Of a stretch of DNA of 64,000 bases, positions 45,884 to 58,854 are shown piece by piece. Below the pieces are notes generated by a model. It did no database searches and was not told the DNA's origin. It worked only from the letters and a program-made list of their open reading frames with translations. Origin of the DNA: Pisolithus tinctorius (lineage: Eukaryota; Basidiomycota; Agaricomycetes; Boletales; Pisolithaceae). Every line of letters begins with the position of its first letter. The first letter of the stretch is position 1. The stretch is from assembly GCA_024663395.1 (NCBI GenBank), contig JANFAH010000001.1, positions 4,898,001-4,962,000 on the forward strand. The letters run 5' to 3'. Position numbers and translations under genes: made by a program.

Positions 45884-48800
45884 ATGGCCCACCGCCAACC
45901 TTGTCGTTTCTTCAACTCTCCGGGCGGCTGTCGTCGAGGAGACGATTGTAACTTTTCCCATATCCGCAGGAACGGAGGCAGTCCGACTCCTGCTCCGGGT
46001 ACTGCACCATCCACTCCTCGTTCTTCGGCGGCTACTCTTCGTTCACCTTCAGCTACTCCTCGTTCCCCTTCCACTTTGCCTTCCCCTCCAAGGGGTTACT
46101 GTCGCTTTTACTGGGAATTAGGCAGATGCAACAGAGAATTTGAATGTCGCTATAGACATGTCCAGGCTCCGCAGGCATCCTCTCCTAATGCCCACTCTTC
46201 TGACGCTACGAATTCCTCCCCGCTAAGAGATCGCCTGGCGCCTTTCTTGACAGAACAAGGCTTGTCCCGGATGAACGGAGGCCGCGCGGAAGGATTTCTT
46301 TCCCAAAACACATCGAACTCCTTGTCTCCAGTTGAAGCTCACAACTTGCTTCAGAGGTTTCTCTTCGATAATTACAGATTTCAAGCAACCTTCCATGTAT
46401 ACACTTTTTTGACCCCCCTCAAGAGTGCAAACCCTTCCAATAACAAATGGGTAAGTAGTTAGCACTTCTGGTGACATACCATTTTCACCGTACTGCGATA
46501 GACTCCAGAGGACGGTCAGGTAACATATCTACCCTTTTTTTTATTACCACTCACCTTGGTTATACCTCTTTCATCTTGTCTATAGCTTCTCTTGAATAGT
46601 ATCTCTTCGGTCGGTACCGGCTCCTACACTCTAGCTCTTTGTTGATGGTGTTACAGCAAAATGGTCTTCTCCGTATCGTTGATATTGTTCGTTGGCCTCA
46701 AGTATCCTCTGGCGCTGGTTCAAGTCGTGACGTATTGTCATTCCAAAGGGGCATAGTGCCTCTCCTCGAAGTATGCTTCTCCCTTATTTTTTCTCAAATA
46801 CATTTCACCGTGCTTTGGGACAGTATCTGTCTTCGGACTTTGTTGTCAAGAGCACCATGGTCTCTAGAGCTAAGTATGTTTTCCTTACGTCTTGGGTCCA
46901 TTCGGATCTCGTACTCATATGGGTGGTGCAGTGCGTTGTTCACCGCAGTGCTTCAAAACCTACCAAGTCTCGCCGACGCGATCGAAGGCAGTCTCTCAGG
47001 TATAATGACCTCTCGTTCGTTTATGGATTCTCTTGCAAGTGGGACGATCAGCAAAGACATCGGGTTAAGAACCTTACAATCGCTAGCTGGAGTACTCTAT
47101 GAGTAAGTTGCTATGTCTTCATGTGTCCAATGAGCTGTAGCTCACTTGTCACGATTAGATGCCTTGTCCGTTTCAAGAATGCTGTTCTCACCTATCCTCG
47201 ATTGGCACCTCTTGTTACGAACCTCCATACATGGTTCGGACAGTGGAGTGAAGGTGTCCGCGCATCACCACCTGCTTTTGATGATCCTTTCCAAGGCATG
47301 GAACCGCGTGTGATAGATCTTTTGATAAACTTGCTCAGGGAGAGGGTGGACAGTCTCAAGGCGATCGTAGATCGAGAGTTGGACAAACAGACAAACTCCT
47401 ACAAGGTCAAGCCAACTGTTCGGCCCACTGTCCATGCCAACGAGGGTCTAGTTGCTGCATTGCGAGGTAGCTATGACCCCCCTGGAGAGTTGCGCCAAGA
47501 GGGTCCTCGACACGATAACGACCACACGGACATATATGACATACGTATAGCTCCTACACACGAGGAGCTCATGTGTCCAATTGAGCCATTTCTTCCGGCC
47601 ACTCTATACGACGCCCCTCATCCCGCATCAGCGGACTCTATGGAACGTCTCTTGGATGTCCAGTTCCGTCTGTTGAGGGAGGAGCTTACGTACGTCTCAT
47701 TGCAATGGTATCTCACTTACCATTGACTGGGTCCTCTTAGTGCTCCGTTGCGAAGGGCCGTACAACTCGTCTACGCCGATTTAAAGTTTCCAAACCGTTC
47801 GAGAACTCAGCTTCACACTGTTCTTCAGAAGAACGGCGGGAAATATGTCGGCCACATCGACAGCCGTAGTTCGATCATGTTCAACGTATATGCCGACGCC
47901 AATTTCTTGTCTGTGGTTCCGGATCACCGGGGGTTGTCTGTGAGCCTCACCGTACATGCACCCCCGGGTCGTGCAAGCTCCCGACAGCAGGGTGCGCGAG
48001 TAACATTTTGGCAAGGAATGAGCGGGAAAAGACTTCCCCAAGGTGGTCTTATCGCTCTCGTATGGGAGGATACCCCGACCAAAACTGTCTCGGTTCACCT
48101 TGGTGTGGTGGCAAGCTCTATCAAGGAGCTTACTGATCATGTTCGCACTGACCCGGATCGTGTGAAGCTCCGTATTGTCTTTTTCGATTCCTCGGTGGAA
48201 CTCAAAATATTGCAAAGTTTGGAAAATCGACGATCTGCGTCTGGTGGTGTGAAGATGCTTGTGGAGTCGCCAGTAATGTTTGAAGCCATCCGTCCTTTCC
48301 TAGAAGCTCTCAAGGTGGAGCCAGAGACCATTCCTCTTTCTAAATATCTGGTTTTCAGGCCTCCAATGTTCCTCAGACGGTGTTTCATCGATCCGCCGGA
48401 ATATGCACGTTTTCCGGATTTTGCCTTCCAACTTGCGTCATTGTTCCCAGATGAGGCCCAGGTCGACAATCTGAAACTGAACGTCAACAGTGCAGACTCC
48501 ATCGAGTATGCGCGGGCCGTTCTCCGTGACCAAAGTCGACTTGATCCAAGTCAGGTGGATGCCATTATTGATGCGCTTACTAGGCAATTGGCACTCATCC
48601 AGGGGTGAGTTTATCAACCATTCTTCCCTCGCGATTGTGACACCAACACGAATCGATTTCCAGGCCACCGGGTACGGGAAAGGTGAAGTCACCCCAGCTA
48701 CGCGTGCCGCTACCCTCACGTTGTTCCTTCAGAGTTACACAGGAGTCGAACTCCTGCGAGTCCTTGTCGAAAATAAGATCAGACCCATACTCATGATTGC

Positions 48801-51800
48801 ATTCACCAACCATGCACTTGACCACATGCTTACCTCCGTCCTGGATGCAGGAATTACTAGTGATATTGTTCGCCTCGGCTCTCGCTCGACTGACGAGAGG
48901 ATATCCCAGTATTCTATCGAAATTCGAGAGAGGACCGCTGGCCAATCCCGCCTCGACAGGGGTGTATCGCAAAGTCACCGCGAATTAAAGGGCATACAGG
49001 AGCAGATCAAGGGACTGATGGACAACATACTTAAAGCTGATTTGGAGTCAGATTCCTCCGAGGTCACACAGTACATCAGGTTATATTACCCCGAGCACCA
49101 TGCGTCCCTCTGTTCGCCACCGCCATGGATCAACTTTGCGAAAGAACTTTGTGATGATGATTCTGGGGGGCCGTGGCAAATCCAAGGTCGCGGTGGTCGC
49201 GCAGTAAATCAAGACACGTCCCCGTATGCCTATTGGCGGAAAGCCGGTGATATCCAGTTCCTGCAACTGGTCGATAGCTCTCATCGGCCCCCCGAGAGCC
49301 CTGTTGTGGCCGGCCCTTCGAGGGCGAACTACTTCCAGACGCTGAATTCGGTCGATGCCGATGCCTTGGATAGCAACAGTTCGGACGACATCGCCTACCA
49401 TACCGACACTGATGATGACGATGATGACAGCTCTATTTCCGTCGAAAGCCTTGAGATAGAGAAATGCTGGATGTTGATGTCGGATGAAGAGGGCGAGGAT
49501 GAGGACAAAGATGAGGGCAAGGACGAGAACGAGGACGAGGTTGAGCCTCCGCCGCCTGAATCACCGGACATGTCGCCGTCATCAAGTCCATCCTTAGAAA
49601 CATACATACGGGACCCGCTGGGTTATTTTAATGCCCTGGGTGAAGGGGATATTCCATGTATTCCGCATAGCGACCGTGGCCTTGCGGACCTATTGGGACA
49701 CGGGGATGTCTGGGAGATGAGTTTTGTAGAACGTGAACGCTTGCACAAGTTCTGGGTCGCGGAAACCCGAGCGCAGAGGCACCAGAATCAACTCGGCGAG
49801 TTTGAGCGGCTACGTGATATGCATTCCAACAAGTTACGCGAGTACAACGAAGCAAAGGATGCTGTACGGTGCCTCCTACTCGCTGTTACCTCGCTGACTT
49901 TGTTTCAGGTACGGTGCAAATTACTAGGAAATGTGGATATCATCGGCTGCACTACTACAGGTGTGTCTGTTGGATGCCGATTGATTTGCTCGGTGCTTCA
50001 ACTAATTGTCCCCAAGGCGCTGCCAAGCTTGCCGCTCTTTTGAAAGTGCGCTTTTGCAAATCTCGCCGTGACTTAATCTGAATGGTGAACTTTGTGCTAG
50101 GCGCTGAGTCCGCGTGTTCTACTTGTTGAGGAAGCTGGCCAAGTTCTGGAAGCACACGTCCTTGGCAGCCTGGTACCATCAGTAGAGCATCTGATTCTGA
50201 TTGGCGACCCTCTTCAGCTTCGACCTACATTGAACAATTTCTGTGTGTTTGCACTTGCCATATCCCTTGGAGTTGTCTTGACTTTTTTCTCCAGCCCTTT
50301 CTGTAGATAGCGGACGTGGGAGAGAACTCTTCAAATTTGACATGTCGCTGATGGAACGCCTATCCACTTCTGGTCTGCCAATGTCTCGGTTGGATGTGCA
50401 ACGTCGTATGAGACCATCCATCTCTAGTTTGATCAGGTTTGTCTGAGTTTTTGTTCCATCCTTTAACCCCTAACTTGTGTTGCAATGTTTAGGAACACGT
50501 TGTATCCTGGGCTACAGGATCACGACCTTGTGCTCAAATACCCTGATGTCCGTGGAATGGCAAAGAATTTGTACTTCGTCACCCACAGCCATAGAGAGAA
50601 CGGGGGAGGAGATGACACTGCCAGCAAATATAACGTATATGAGGTAAGGCTACAATCAACTGCAGTGCTCGGAGATTGACATAGACAACACGAGGTGGAA
50701 ATGATCCGCGATTTGGTTCTCTATTTGCTCAGGTCAGGTCTTGCTTCGGCTTGACACTCCTTTCGTGCTTAACATTTTTCACCTCTAGACAAGGTTGCTA
50801 CTCCGGTGATGGCGATATCGTGGTCCTGTGTGCATATCTGGGACAGCTGGCCCGACTTCGGGACGCATTGGCGGGAGATGTCGTCACCGTGATTGATGAA
50901 CGTGATCAGGCAGAGCTTGCTGACCGAGAGGCTGAGATTGACTCTGATGACGAAGCCACCGCCATCGACCACCTCCAAGTAACAAAGCGGGTAAGACTGG
51001 CGGATGAATGTCTCTTACGCGATTGCTTACTTTTTTACAGGTCAAGCTGCGTACTGTTGATAATTACCAGGGCGAAGAAGGAAAGGTAACGTGCCCCCTA
51101 CTTTCTAGTGGTCAGTGGTTTTGACCTCGAAGAAGATCATCATCCTCTCGCTCGTCAGAAACTCTGGCAGTCTTGAAGATGAAAATGAACTAGGGTGGAG
51201 CTACAGTACGCGGCCAAACATAGGGTTTTTGAAGGTGACCTTCCGTGCTTCTAAAACCGCCTAGTCTTACATGATGTTGCACGCAGTCTGATAATAGGAC
51301 CAATGGTGAGTGAATATAGGGATGAGATTCGGACAACTATTGAGGCCCGTCTATGCAGTGGCTCTATCCAGAGCTCGTGAGGGGCTTTATATCTTTGGAA
51401 ATGCCGACAATCTCTCTAGCCGGAGCGAGATGTGGAAATCCATTATCGAGGAGCTGCAAGCGAACGATTCCCTAGGACGCACGTTACCCATTGCTTGTTT
51501 CCGTCATCCAACCAAAGTGCATCATGTCTCGCAGCCCGGACAGCTACCTCAGATTGCGCCAGATGGTGGGTGTTGTATCCGCATTTTTGAGGCTTGTATT
51601 TCACGATTTCGTAGGTGGGTGTCTAGAACCGTGCGATAGACATTTGAAGTGTGGCCACCTCTGTCCTTTCAAGGTTAGTGCTTCAAGCTTTTAGTTAGAT
51701 ACAGGTTACTGCATACTACTTGTTTCAGTGCCACCCCGATGATTCAAACCATGTGTCCGTTATCTGCGACAGGCCATGTCGACGCCTTTGCCACAGGGAC

Positions 51801-54396
51801 CACCCGTGCCGCAAGGTTTGCAGTGCTCCCTGTGGAGATTGCAATTTTCCCGTTCCCAACGTACGCCTTCCGTGTGGGCATATCAAGGCATCCGTTCCTT
51901 GGTGTGTGGCCTCCGCTTTGTGAAGTTAATTTCCATGACGAGTCGCATTCCAGCCATCAGCTTGACACCCTGGACAGCGTATATTGTAACTATGTATTGG
52001 AGAAGCAACTGCCCCATTGCGAGCACAGCGTACCTATGGAGTGCTCCCAGGATGCTGAAGACCATCGGTGCGAAGCACGATGCGGTGAATTAATGTCGTG
52101 CTGCAGCAGGATGTGCAATGCACCCTGTTATGAGTGCCAACGTAGAAATGACCCACAGTTCGAGGAGGCAGGACTTATTAGAAGGCAGAAGCATCGTATC
52201 CACCCTTGTCAGAAAAGCCTCCACTGCGAGCACATTTGTCAAGAGGCATGCTCCGGGAACCATGAGCATACGAGACGATGCATGGATCCGTGTCGGCAGG
52301 CATGCGCACACGCGAGGTGTAAACTCCCTTGCTCAGATCCGTGCGCTCCGTGCAAAGAGCAGTGTACCTGGTAAGGCTCCGTAAATTATGGTCTCCAAAC
52401 GAATTTTTCACTCCCGGACTTCAGGACCTGTCCACATCGTAATTGTCCCGTCCCATGTGGCTCGGTGAGTGCGAGAAGTACAGGAATGTTTGACACGACT
52501 CAATCATAAATCGTGACATAGGTTTGTGCCCGGTTACCCTGTGACCTGCGATGCAAGAAGCTTCTGGCATGTGGGCACCAGTGCCCTTCCGGTGAGTACT
52601 CCCCAGTTGGTTCTGGGGATACAAACTTGAATACTACGTTTCAGTCTGCGGAGAGCCATGTAATGTCCAAGTCTGTCAAATTTGCGCCCCGGAACAGAAG
52701 CTGGACCAAGTCGTGGATCTGATTCTGCAACGCCCGTTATCCGACATTGACCCCGATATGGGAACTTTGGACGAGCTGTTGATAACAATCCCCTCCTGCG
52801 GACATACTTTCACGGTGGAAACGCTAGATGGACACTGTGGGATGACGCAATTCTACAGTCAAAACCACAATGAACAGTGGAATGGACTCAAGGTTCCCGA
52901 TGGGTTTACACGACCCCCAACATGCCCTACTTGCCGCTCCGTCATCAGGACACCTCGCTACGGTCGAGTGTACAAGCGCGCCGATCTCGACATTTTGGAG
53001 CGCAACGTTGCAGCTCAGATGTCTCGACGCCTTGGAGAGACTCAGAACTTGGTCGAGGCATTTACGTTAGCCGAAAAGAAGGCATTTTTAGCGAAAGAAT
53101 CGTCGTCGTTTGTTCTCCACGCTAAAGATGTGTCGACCGGCGCAAAACTGTTGAAGGCTCAGAAGCGTGCCAGAGACGCTGCACTCAAATCAAGCAAGAA
53201 CGTTCCAGTAGCCCAAACTGACATTACCCCCGCCAATGACAAGCTCCACAACATCGGTTCCGACGTCTTGGGCGTCTGGCGCAAGGCTATGCATGAGCTT
53301 CTGTACGCATACAAGGAAGCGCAAGGCGTCGCAGAAGCACGTTCAGCCCATGCAGAAGCCTGGGAGGCTGCAGTTTCGCAACTCTACCAACGTGAGCTGG
53401 AGTTGATCAAAGGCAAGACCGCGATTTCTGGCCAACCCGATGTGCATGCTATGAGACTTGCGAAGTTGCAGGTCGGACAGCCGCGCCCCCTTGCGGACAG
53501 ACGCTTCCACGTAGAGGCATTCTGGTTGACGATCAACATCCGCTTGACGATGACTGATCTCGTCCAAGCATGGCTACAGGAGACTTTCAAGCACAACCCC
53601 GATCTTGCCAAGAAGAGCCAATCGAAATCTTGGGCGGTCTATATTGACTTTCTCTTCGACAGTTGTACCCGCGACGCTCAAATTGCGTTCAACGTCGCTA
53701 AAGACTCCGGGGCTCGCCGACAAGTAACAAGAACAGCTCTGCACCAGATGCGCGTTGAGCTAGAGCAGTTCCGCTTTAACCTATTCATGTGCAAATCTAC
53801 CGGTCGATTCCGGGAATCAATCGTTAGGGAAGAACTTGCGGACAGTGCTCGCCAACATCAAGTGAGCTCCGAGGAATTCATGTGGTCAACACTGGGAGGA
53901 CATCGCCAGAAGATGAGCAACCAGGACGAAGAGAACTGGTTAGAAGAGAACTTTACAAGCATCGCGCGAGACATCGTCGAGGAATGGCGAAAAATTGAAA
54001 GATCCGTCCGTTTTGATACATTTTATGAGCCCGTGTCGCTTGAGGAACGCATGGAGATCATCAAAGCATTCAATTTTGGTGAAGCTATCCTGTTGTCCTT
54101 CTCTCCCTCGCACTGACCATGGGTGCTACAGCTGTCGCTGGACACTTCTACAGATGTCCCAACGGACACACATTTGTTATTGGTGATGTAGGTCACAATG
54201 GTGTCTTCTGCAGGTTACAGCTCACCAGAATCCCCAGTGCGGTGGTGCTATGCAAACTTCAAGATGTCCAGAATGTGGGGAAGCCATCGGAGGTAGTAGT
54301 CACAGTTTGTTGCCATCCAACAGTCGAGCAACAGAATACGAGGAGCTGGTTCGGCAATCGGGCGCACAGCCGGCTTTCTGGCAAAATCCGTGGTGA
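45884..54396 (+). CDS. NFX1-type zinc-finger SF1 helicase (ZNFX1/Hrr1-like)
   Basis: Twenty-nine exons from 45884-46450 to 54238-54396 (2340 aa). Family members act in small-RNA-directed silencing or RNA surveillance (S. pombe Hrr1, animal ZNFX1). In order: two CCCH fingers at residues ~5-25 and ~68-88 (C-x8-C-x5-C-x3-H each); a ~500-residue N-terminal domain; helicase motif I GPPGTGKSY (exon 48664-48682); AFTNHALDHML (Ia); a long acidic insertion; VLLVEEAGQVLE (II); LILIGDPLQLRPT (III); QRRMRPSISSLIR (IV); TVDNYQGEEGKIIILSLVR (V); NVALSRAREGLYIFGN (VI). A Cys/His-rich array of NF-X1 fingers follows (CGHLCPFKCH, CRRLCHRDHPC and others), and an RZ-type finger YRCPNGHTFVIGDCGGAMQT..RCPECGEAIGG lies near the C-terminus. 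Introns near 50016 and 51135 appear to end in AAG and one near 50694 in GAG. Confidence 0.93.
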
Positions 54397-54539
54397 AGTG
54401 TAACTTGGATTTATGTCCCTGTAATCGCTGGAGATTATTCTCTTAACGCATCTTTCATGCATGTACACTAATGTAGTCGCTCTGGCGAGATATATACTTC
54501 TGTTTACGCTTGAGCCTAGCGTACTTACAACACAATATA

Positions 54540-55885
54540 GGAGCTTGCATATGTAACTCAACGTTCTCGCCCGAGATAAGTAGCAGCAGAAGGAAGCCAA
54601 TCATTCCTTTCTTTCCTCCGGAAGTATGGGGACACATTTCGAATTCGCGACTCACGTTCTCTACACGCTTGTCTCAGAAGTCTATGAAAAGTCGCACTGC
54701 ATCGGAAGGTTACAACGAACAATGTCGCCCACTACTTCAACTGCGCTCGCTGCAAAATGAAACCAAGTTGTCGTCTGCAGAGTGGCAACACATGGCGACA
54801 TGCTACCTTTATCATGCCGAGCACATTCGTGCTGGTCTAACTCTCCGCCGCACTCTACAAAAGTACGCAAGTGGAACATGGTATTTTCGTTGGAACCCGG
54901 TCTCCCAGTCGGTGGACACGATGGCTGGACGTTACCATGGATGACGGTGTCTACAACGACTCCAAATTCGATGGAGACCTAGATGGTGTGGGTCGAATGT
55001 TTGAAAGGCGTCATCAAATATCTGCGCAAACCTGAAATTGTTTCATTCGCAACCTCAGATTCCTTAGCACTCGAACTAGTCAGTACGTCAACCAGTTTGC
55101 GCGTCCTCGATTGGTCGGATCTCGACTTCTCCCCTCATTTGCATCAACTAGAGGGACTTCTGAGGGATCTTCCCAATCCACGCATCCTGTGTTATGGGCA
55201 CAGTATCATTCCTCGCAGTATTCATTTCTCGCTCACCACACTTACTATACGTACGTTGGTTCCAAGAGGCGATCACCTTGGTGAGAGAGAATTGCCCGGG
55301 ACATGCACGAGTCTCCGGGAGCTCGTTGAAGACGGGTTACATTATCACAAACTATTACAAAATTTCATTATTCGCCATGGGGCATACCTTACGACGGTAA
55401 AGTCCCACTGTGTTGCCGAAGATTTGGCTCTATTACACAAATCTTGTTCTGAGCTCGGCCACTTGATCCTCTCCCTTGAGCACTTGGCCTCATACGATCC
55501 CCTCCTCCCAGTGAAGCGGACTTTTCCCTGTGTTTCAGTCCTTGAAATCGCTTACTGGGAATTCTTACGATTCCTTGCATACCTGAAGAGCCATCTGTCC
55601 ATGCTTGCCGTTTTCCAACTCATGAACTCGTACACGGTGGGGCAGCTTCTTGATGACACACATTCCCCTGGGGTCTCCACCCAGGTTATTGCGGAGAAGC
55701 TGAGTGAAAATTGTTTTCGTGTAGAAGATGATCAGGGGAATCTGCTGCATAATGGGTGCCGCATCAGCAGTCCCACGCTTCCGCACCATTTGTACACACA
55801 GGACTTATCTGCAAGTGACCATCGAGCCTGTTGGAGCCGTGAAAATAACGGGGAAGTGACTGACATCGGGCAGACTGCTGTTTAA
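54540..55885 (+). pseudogene. F-box/LRR-type protein relic, frameshifted
   Basis: A basidiomycete-style F-box opening IPFFPPEVWGHI runs into FEFATHVLYTLVSEVYEKS only after a +2 frame change near 54638, as if one T of ATTTTCG were lost. The next conserved block (SSAEWQHMATCYLYH...RAGLTLRRTLQKYA) is back in the first frame. The C-terminal LRR-like part (SLRVLDWSDLDFSPHLHQLE, LRDLPNPRILCYG, CTSLRELVEDGL) is in a third frame, open to 55885. Stops lie between the blocks and no convincing introns repair them. F-box proteins recruit substrates to SCF ubiquitin ligases; this copy is probably dead, although an expressed C-terminal ORF cannot be excluded. Confidence 0.6.
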
Positions 55886-55982
55886 TTACCGTAATGAGGC
55901 GCACGTGATTACCTATGGCTAGCTTAGTGCCCACCCTGTACAGCACACAGATCACATCCACTTCTACAATAGCCCTCACACC

Positions 55983-58314
55983 ATGTCGCTGCAAAGCCTC
56001 GTGTCTGGATCAGAGTGTGCCGTGGCATCGAATCCACTTTCACAAGTCCTTAAGCACACCGAAGGTGACAGGACCTTACAGCAGGTCGGTATACCCGTAA
56101 CACTCGACCACATAGAAGCTGATAGCCTTGCGATAGGACCGAGTCGCTGGATCATCATCCTCGCGAGTAAGAAGGCCGCTTCTGTCTTTGTGATGGACAA
56201 CTCTAATTTCCACCGGTAGCTCCAGCATTTGCCAGGAACTGCCTCCGTTCAAGCCTCCGAACATGACGTATCCATGGCGCGCCAGTTCTTTGGAGGTCAA
56301 CAGGACTCGACGTCACTTCCCATGTTGCCCCCTCCTAGCTACCATCCCGAGCTTTCCCGTTCGTATGGCCAGGGAGCACTTCTCGACATCCATGGAGCAT
56401 GGGACAGAAATGCATCACAGATGGTACATCGCCGAGGAAGCATGCGAGCTTCCTGGGCTGCTGAGTTTGGCACCATACAGGAACCTTCATCATCTGGTGA
56501 TTCAGTCCAACGGCCTATGCCACGGAGTCAAGATAGTAAGAGTTGTAAACATTGCTGCTGCGTGACATCATTAAAGCTGCTCAGTGACACCCAGGACCTC
56601 GTCTTACAACCATGCCATACCAATGAATGTGCAAAGTTTCCCTACCTCTTCCTTTGCCCACAGCTTTGTCCGAGTCTCCCAGCCAGTCGATAGCGGCAAA
56701 GGGAAAGCGCGCGAAGCGGATTTCGAAGCAGCCTTCGCGCAGGCTGTAGCGTCCCTCCACATAGACTCGGAGAACTCTTCGAAGATTGCAGAAGTAAATG
56801 ATAACGCCATCAGCCAGAAAAACAGTGACTTGAAACCGAATCTTGATGTCTCAGAGTTGGTTTATCTAACGATAAATAGTCAACTGTAGTTCTGACCTTA
56901 GTCTTGTTACAGGGTTTGGGATCAAATCCAAGCTAACACCCCGCTCCAGCAGGAAGACATAGCGAAGTGGGAAAGCGAGTTTAATCAACTCATGACTGCG
57001 CAACGAGATGAATTAGAACACGATTATGGCAGTGCCATGCAGGATGCATGGGAAAATGGCCCTCAGGAGTACACTATTCCCGAGTTTAAACTGGACGACG
57101 ACGGTTACCCGATTGTAGGAATTTACGTGTTTGGTAAGTAGCAGTTCTTCCAGACAAATAGTTATTGAACAGCTTGTAGATGAGGAGAATAAATATTTAA
57201 ATCAACCATCAGAAGTATCACTTTTGAACGAGGCCAAGGCTCTCCTTCAACAGAATGGGTCGTTATCAGAAGTTGCACTTCTTTTGGAAGCAGCGATAAA
57301 GAAAGGCGACCGAGGAGAGGGGGGATATGAAGCGTGGATTCTTCTTGGAGAAACAAGGAGTATGGATGAAAGAGAAGTACAAGCAATGCGTGCATTACAA
57401 ACAGGTGTGCAAGCAGCTGAAGCAAGCGGTGCCAATGGCGCGGGAATGTTGGTAAGTGAGATCACTCAAGCTGACGTTCCTGGTGATGTTAATGCTTTAC
57501 TCAGTCCCTCGCCATTTCATATACCAATGAAGGATATGACAGGGCATGCTATCTCATGCTTTCAAGTTGGTTACGTGCCCGTTTCCCCGATTTTCCTGTA
57601 TCCGAGGAGCTCTCCAAGGCACCAATCTCCCATTCCACATGGGACGCTCACGAACGCCTCACAGACGCCTTCCTTGCATTAGCGCGACAACAATATGAGC
57701 AAGGTGTTGTCGATGCCGATGTGCAGATTGCACTGGGCGTCCTTTTCTATAACACTACAGAGTACGATCGTGCTAAAGACTGCTTTGAAAGCGCCCTGTC
57801 CCTACGGCCTCAGGTATGCTCAGTGTCGCTGTTTACGAATGGAGTATTTTAAAGGGTTAATAGGACTATGTGTTATGGAACCGGTTGGGTTCCTGTCTTT
57901 CGAACGGGAATAAACCCGAAGAAGCCCTCGGAGCTTACCGAGAAGCTTTAAGCCTTCGCCCGACATACACCCGGGCAATTTACAACGTTGGAGTTGCCTG
58001 TGTGTTGCTAGCAGCGAAAATATAAGACCTGGCTCACCCTTTGACAGGCTTGAACATCGGGGCACCCAAAGAAGCGGTGGAGCATTTTCTCAGCGCTCTG
58101 GCTTTGCAGGATAATGCCGGAGTCAATCGAACAAGTGAGCAGCTCTGGCACACTTTGCGGCGTGCACTGGTCCAGTTGGTGAGCAGATCCTTACAAAGCT
58201 TGCGAAAGTTTGATACCGACTTGCAGAAAGGATCGTAGTGACCTAACTGAACTGGCAAAGCCAGGGAATCTAACCGATTTAAACGTATTCCGTGAGCACG
58301 GCTTCGACTTCTAG
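55983..58314 (+). CDS. PEX5: Peroxisomal targeting signal 1 receptor Pex5
   Basis: Exons: 55983-56084, 56137-56166, 56226-56535, 56585-56855, 56913-57133, 57180-57451, 57505-57813, 57864-57999, 58048-58178, 58231-58314 (621 aa). It binds C-terminal SKL-type signals in the cytosol and delivers cargo to peroxisomes. The N-terminus MSLQSLVSGSECAVASNPLS carries the conserved Cys used for monoubiquitination and recycling. The disordered half holds WAAEF and WESEF, the WxxxF/Y Pex14-binding motifs. The TPR half includes EAWILLGETRSMDEREVQAM, QIALGVLFYNTTEYDRAKDC, WNRLGSCLSNGNKPEEALGA, RAIYNVGVACLNIGAPKEA, and ends DLNVFREHGFDF. Exon 2 is 30 nt. The last intron appears to end in AAG. Confidence 0.95.
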
Positions 58315-58854
58315 GATATAACGCACGCATTTTACCAAGCGTGAGTCAACTGTTTGAGCACAATTCCTGTAGACGACTACTGGATGTAGACCAATCGATA
58401 TGGATGCATACTTATTCAGCGACAAATTCGAGGGAAAGTGGAGGGAACCAGGGCAAGATTTGCACGAGCATTATTCGAACTTGAACTCGCACCCTTGCTT
58501 GAGTACCATCAAGCTAGTTATCAATTGAGGTCTTGACAACAGGTCCGGTGGACATGCCTCCTTTGTGGCCTTGTGACGAAGCATTTCCGAAATCTACTGT
58601 ACACAGTGATTGGGTTTGAATGAACGCACAACAAGTTAGCGAGCAACCGCTGGCCAACCTCTGTGTGCTATAATGTTATCGTCTCTCTTTTCTTGGTCTG
58701 TTCCTGTAGCCTGATGACCCCGCGATCATTCTTGCTCTGCCGAGCACGCTGGATTGGCTGTTTCGCTCTATACTTATATAGATGGATTCATGGGATATAA
58801 CGCCACATCATTACCACACCAGCCTCAAGCCAACAATCAACCGCAGCGATAACG
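58315..58854. other. Intergenic, no gene seen
   Basis: 540 bp between the PEX5 stop and the dehydratase start, presumably PEX5 terminator plus dehydratase promoter. No ORF or RNA gene was recognised. Confidence 0.55.

Noticed and set aside
49395..49607. Minus-strand poly-Ser ORF
   Set aside because: It is the shadow of the Asp/Glu-rich insertion of the helicase.
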